A stretch of DNA of 64,000 bases from Nocardiopsis flavescens (GTDB lineage Bacteria > Actinomycetota > Actinomycetes > Streptosporangiales > Streptosporangiaceae), in NCBI RefSeq assembly GCF_900141985.1, contig NZ_FQZK01000007.1:208277-272276 (forward strand), read 5' to 3'. A model generated the notes under the pieces. It did not search any database. It saw only the letters and a list, made by a program, of their open reading frames with translations, and was not told the DNA's origin. Each line of letters starts with the position of its first letter. Position 1 is the stretch's first letter. The translations under genes and the position numbers were made by a program. Shown here one piece after another: positions 63,295 to 64,000 of the stretch.

Positions 63295-64000
63295 GTGACG
63301 AACGTGTCCATCCCCCGTGCCTTCGGGCGCACGACCGTCGCCGCCGGCGCGGCCGCGCTCCTCGCCCTCGGCCTGGCCGCCCCCGCGGCCGCCGACAACG
63401 CCGTCCGCGCCCAGTACACGGGCACGACCGGCCCCGACAGGGTTCAGATCACGATGGACGGCCAGAACGTCGGTGCCACGATGTTCCAGCTCACGCTGGA
63501 GGGCGGGGACACCCTCGGCGCGTACTGCATCGACCTGGAGACGAGCACCCGGAACAACGCCTGGTACGTCGAGGACGCCTGGGCGAACTACCCCGGCAAG
63601 GGCGACTTCACCGCACCGGGCAAGGTCCACTGGATCCTTCAGAACAGCTACCCGACGGTCCCCGCCCGGACGCTCGGGCAGGAGGTCGACCTGCCCCGCC
63701 TGTCCGAGGCCGACGCCATGGCCGCCACCCAGGCCGCCATCTGGCACTTCACCAACGGCGCCGACCTGGGGCGCGCCCCGGGCAACGTCACCAGGGTCTA
63801 CCGCCACCTGGTCGACAGCGCGCAGGACCTGCCCCAGGAGCCCGGCCCCTCGCTGACCGTCACCCCGGGTTCGGCCGAGGGCGAGGCCGGCTCCCGGATC
63901 GGTGGGTTCACCATCGAGACCAGCGCCGCCTCCGTGCCGGTCACCGTCCAGGCCCCCGAGGGCGTGGAGCTGGTCGACCTGGAGACCGGCGAGGCCGTCT
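63295..64000 (+). CDS. Thioester (TQXA) surface protein, 3' truncated by the window
   Basis: 235 complete codons to the window edge with no stop. GTG 63295 follows AAGGA with 6-nt spacing; a second GTG three codons later is less likely. Signal peptide (AALLALGLAAPAAADN), then a thioester domain with Cys78 (LGAYCIDLET) and Gln146 (ATQAAIWHF), the motif YVEDAW and VHWILQNSYP shared with the second paralogue, then the start of the common stalk domain. The sortase signal would lie beyond the window. Confidence 0.88.
   Translation, partial: MTNVSIPRAFGRTTVAAGAAALLALGLAAPAAADNAVRAQYTGTTGPDRVQITMDGQNVGATMFQLTLEGGDTLGAYCIDLETSTRNNAWYVEDAWANYPGKGDFTAPGKVHWILQNSYPTVPARTLGQEVDLPRLSEADAMAATQAAIWHFTNGADLGRAPGNVTRVYRHLVDSAQDLPQEPGPSLTVTPGSAEGEAGSRIGGFTIETSAASVPVTVQAPEGVELVDLETGEAV
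63859..64000 (+). repeat. Nearly identical stalk segment, copy 2
   Basis: Second copy of the segment at 62370-62511 (two mismatches in 142 bp), cut by the window end. Confidence 0.85.

Overview
The window is a high-GC (roughly 70-75%) actinobacterial chromosome segment. Gene content and order (smc-mutM-rnc-rpmF-coaD-recG-rpmB-thiL-ddl-gpsA-leuCD-gltX-ilv/leu-gatB) match the core region around smc/gltX/ilvB known from Streptomyces and relatives. Frequent GTG starts, ilv leader peptides of actinobacterial type, several apparently leaderless genes and no mycolate genes suggest a Nocardiopsis- or Streptosporangiales-like filamentous actinomycete. The genus is an inference.

Layout. 1-0.5 kb: 3' end of a secreted subtilisin-like protease. 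0.5-16 kb: chromosome and housekeeping block (smc, a small conserved coiled-coil protein, acyP, mutM, rnc, rpmF, DUF177, coaD, rsmD, recG, rpmB, a CBM2-like membrane protein, thiL, a stand-alone Lrp/AsnC ligand domain, DUF3515 lipoprotein, DUF3105). 16-24.4 kb: DUF305 protein, then the complete cytochrome bd module cydA-cydB-cydD-cydC and an EI24 membrane protein. 24.4-33.3 kb: ddl, a trans-sulfuration PLP enzyme, gpsA-plsC, cofC, hup, and leuCD divergent from an IclR/NdgR-type regulator with an operator between them. 33.3-40.9 kb: an EphD-like hydrolase/dehydrogenase fusion, a tRNA cluster (Glu, Glu, Gln), gltX, SGNH hydrolase, FAHD hydrolase, DUF3152 metalloprotease-like protein and a Rieske lipoprotein. 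41-44.5 kb: a Ugp-like ABC transporter (ugpA-ugpE-ugpB, no ATPase) with a PHO-box-like direct-repeat array upstream. 44.6-54.9 kb: branched-chain amino acid and serine block (cimA, ilvE, leuB, a 30-aa microprotein, serA, ilvC, ilvN, ilvB). 55-60.1 kb: a truncated Rpn-like nuclease remnant, a membrane PAS-GGDEF-EAL protein and gatB. 60.3-64 kb: three tandem thioester-domain (TQXA) surface proteins, the last cut by the window end.

How the genes work together. ilvB-ilvN-ilvC, ilvE, leuCD, leuB and cimA cover most of Ile/Val/Leu synthesis. Two of these units, ilvBNC and cimA, carry transcription-attenuation leaders: short peptides rich in Leu/Ile/Val codons whose stop codons lie in the loop of a 10-bp GC hairpin, followed by a hairpin and U-tract. 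leuCD instead appears to be controlled by the divergent NdgR-type repressor. leuB and the leuB-serA interval share an unassigned palindrome. CydAB with its CydDC exporter form one oxygen-reducing module. Most gene ends are marked by long, perfect GC-rich hairpins, usually without a T-run, as is usual for actinomycetes.

Most noteworthy: the TQXA cluster with one member that has lost the thioester cysteine, the TCTC-R-CATGGTGAGA palindromes near leuB/serA, the two attenuators, the CTAC/GTAG array ahead of cydA, and the PHO-like array ahead of the ugp genes. No CRISPR, prophage, rRNA or intact insertion sequence was seen.
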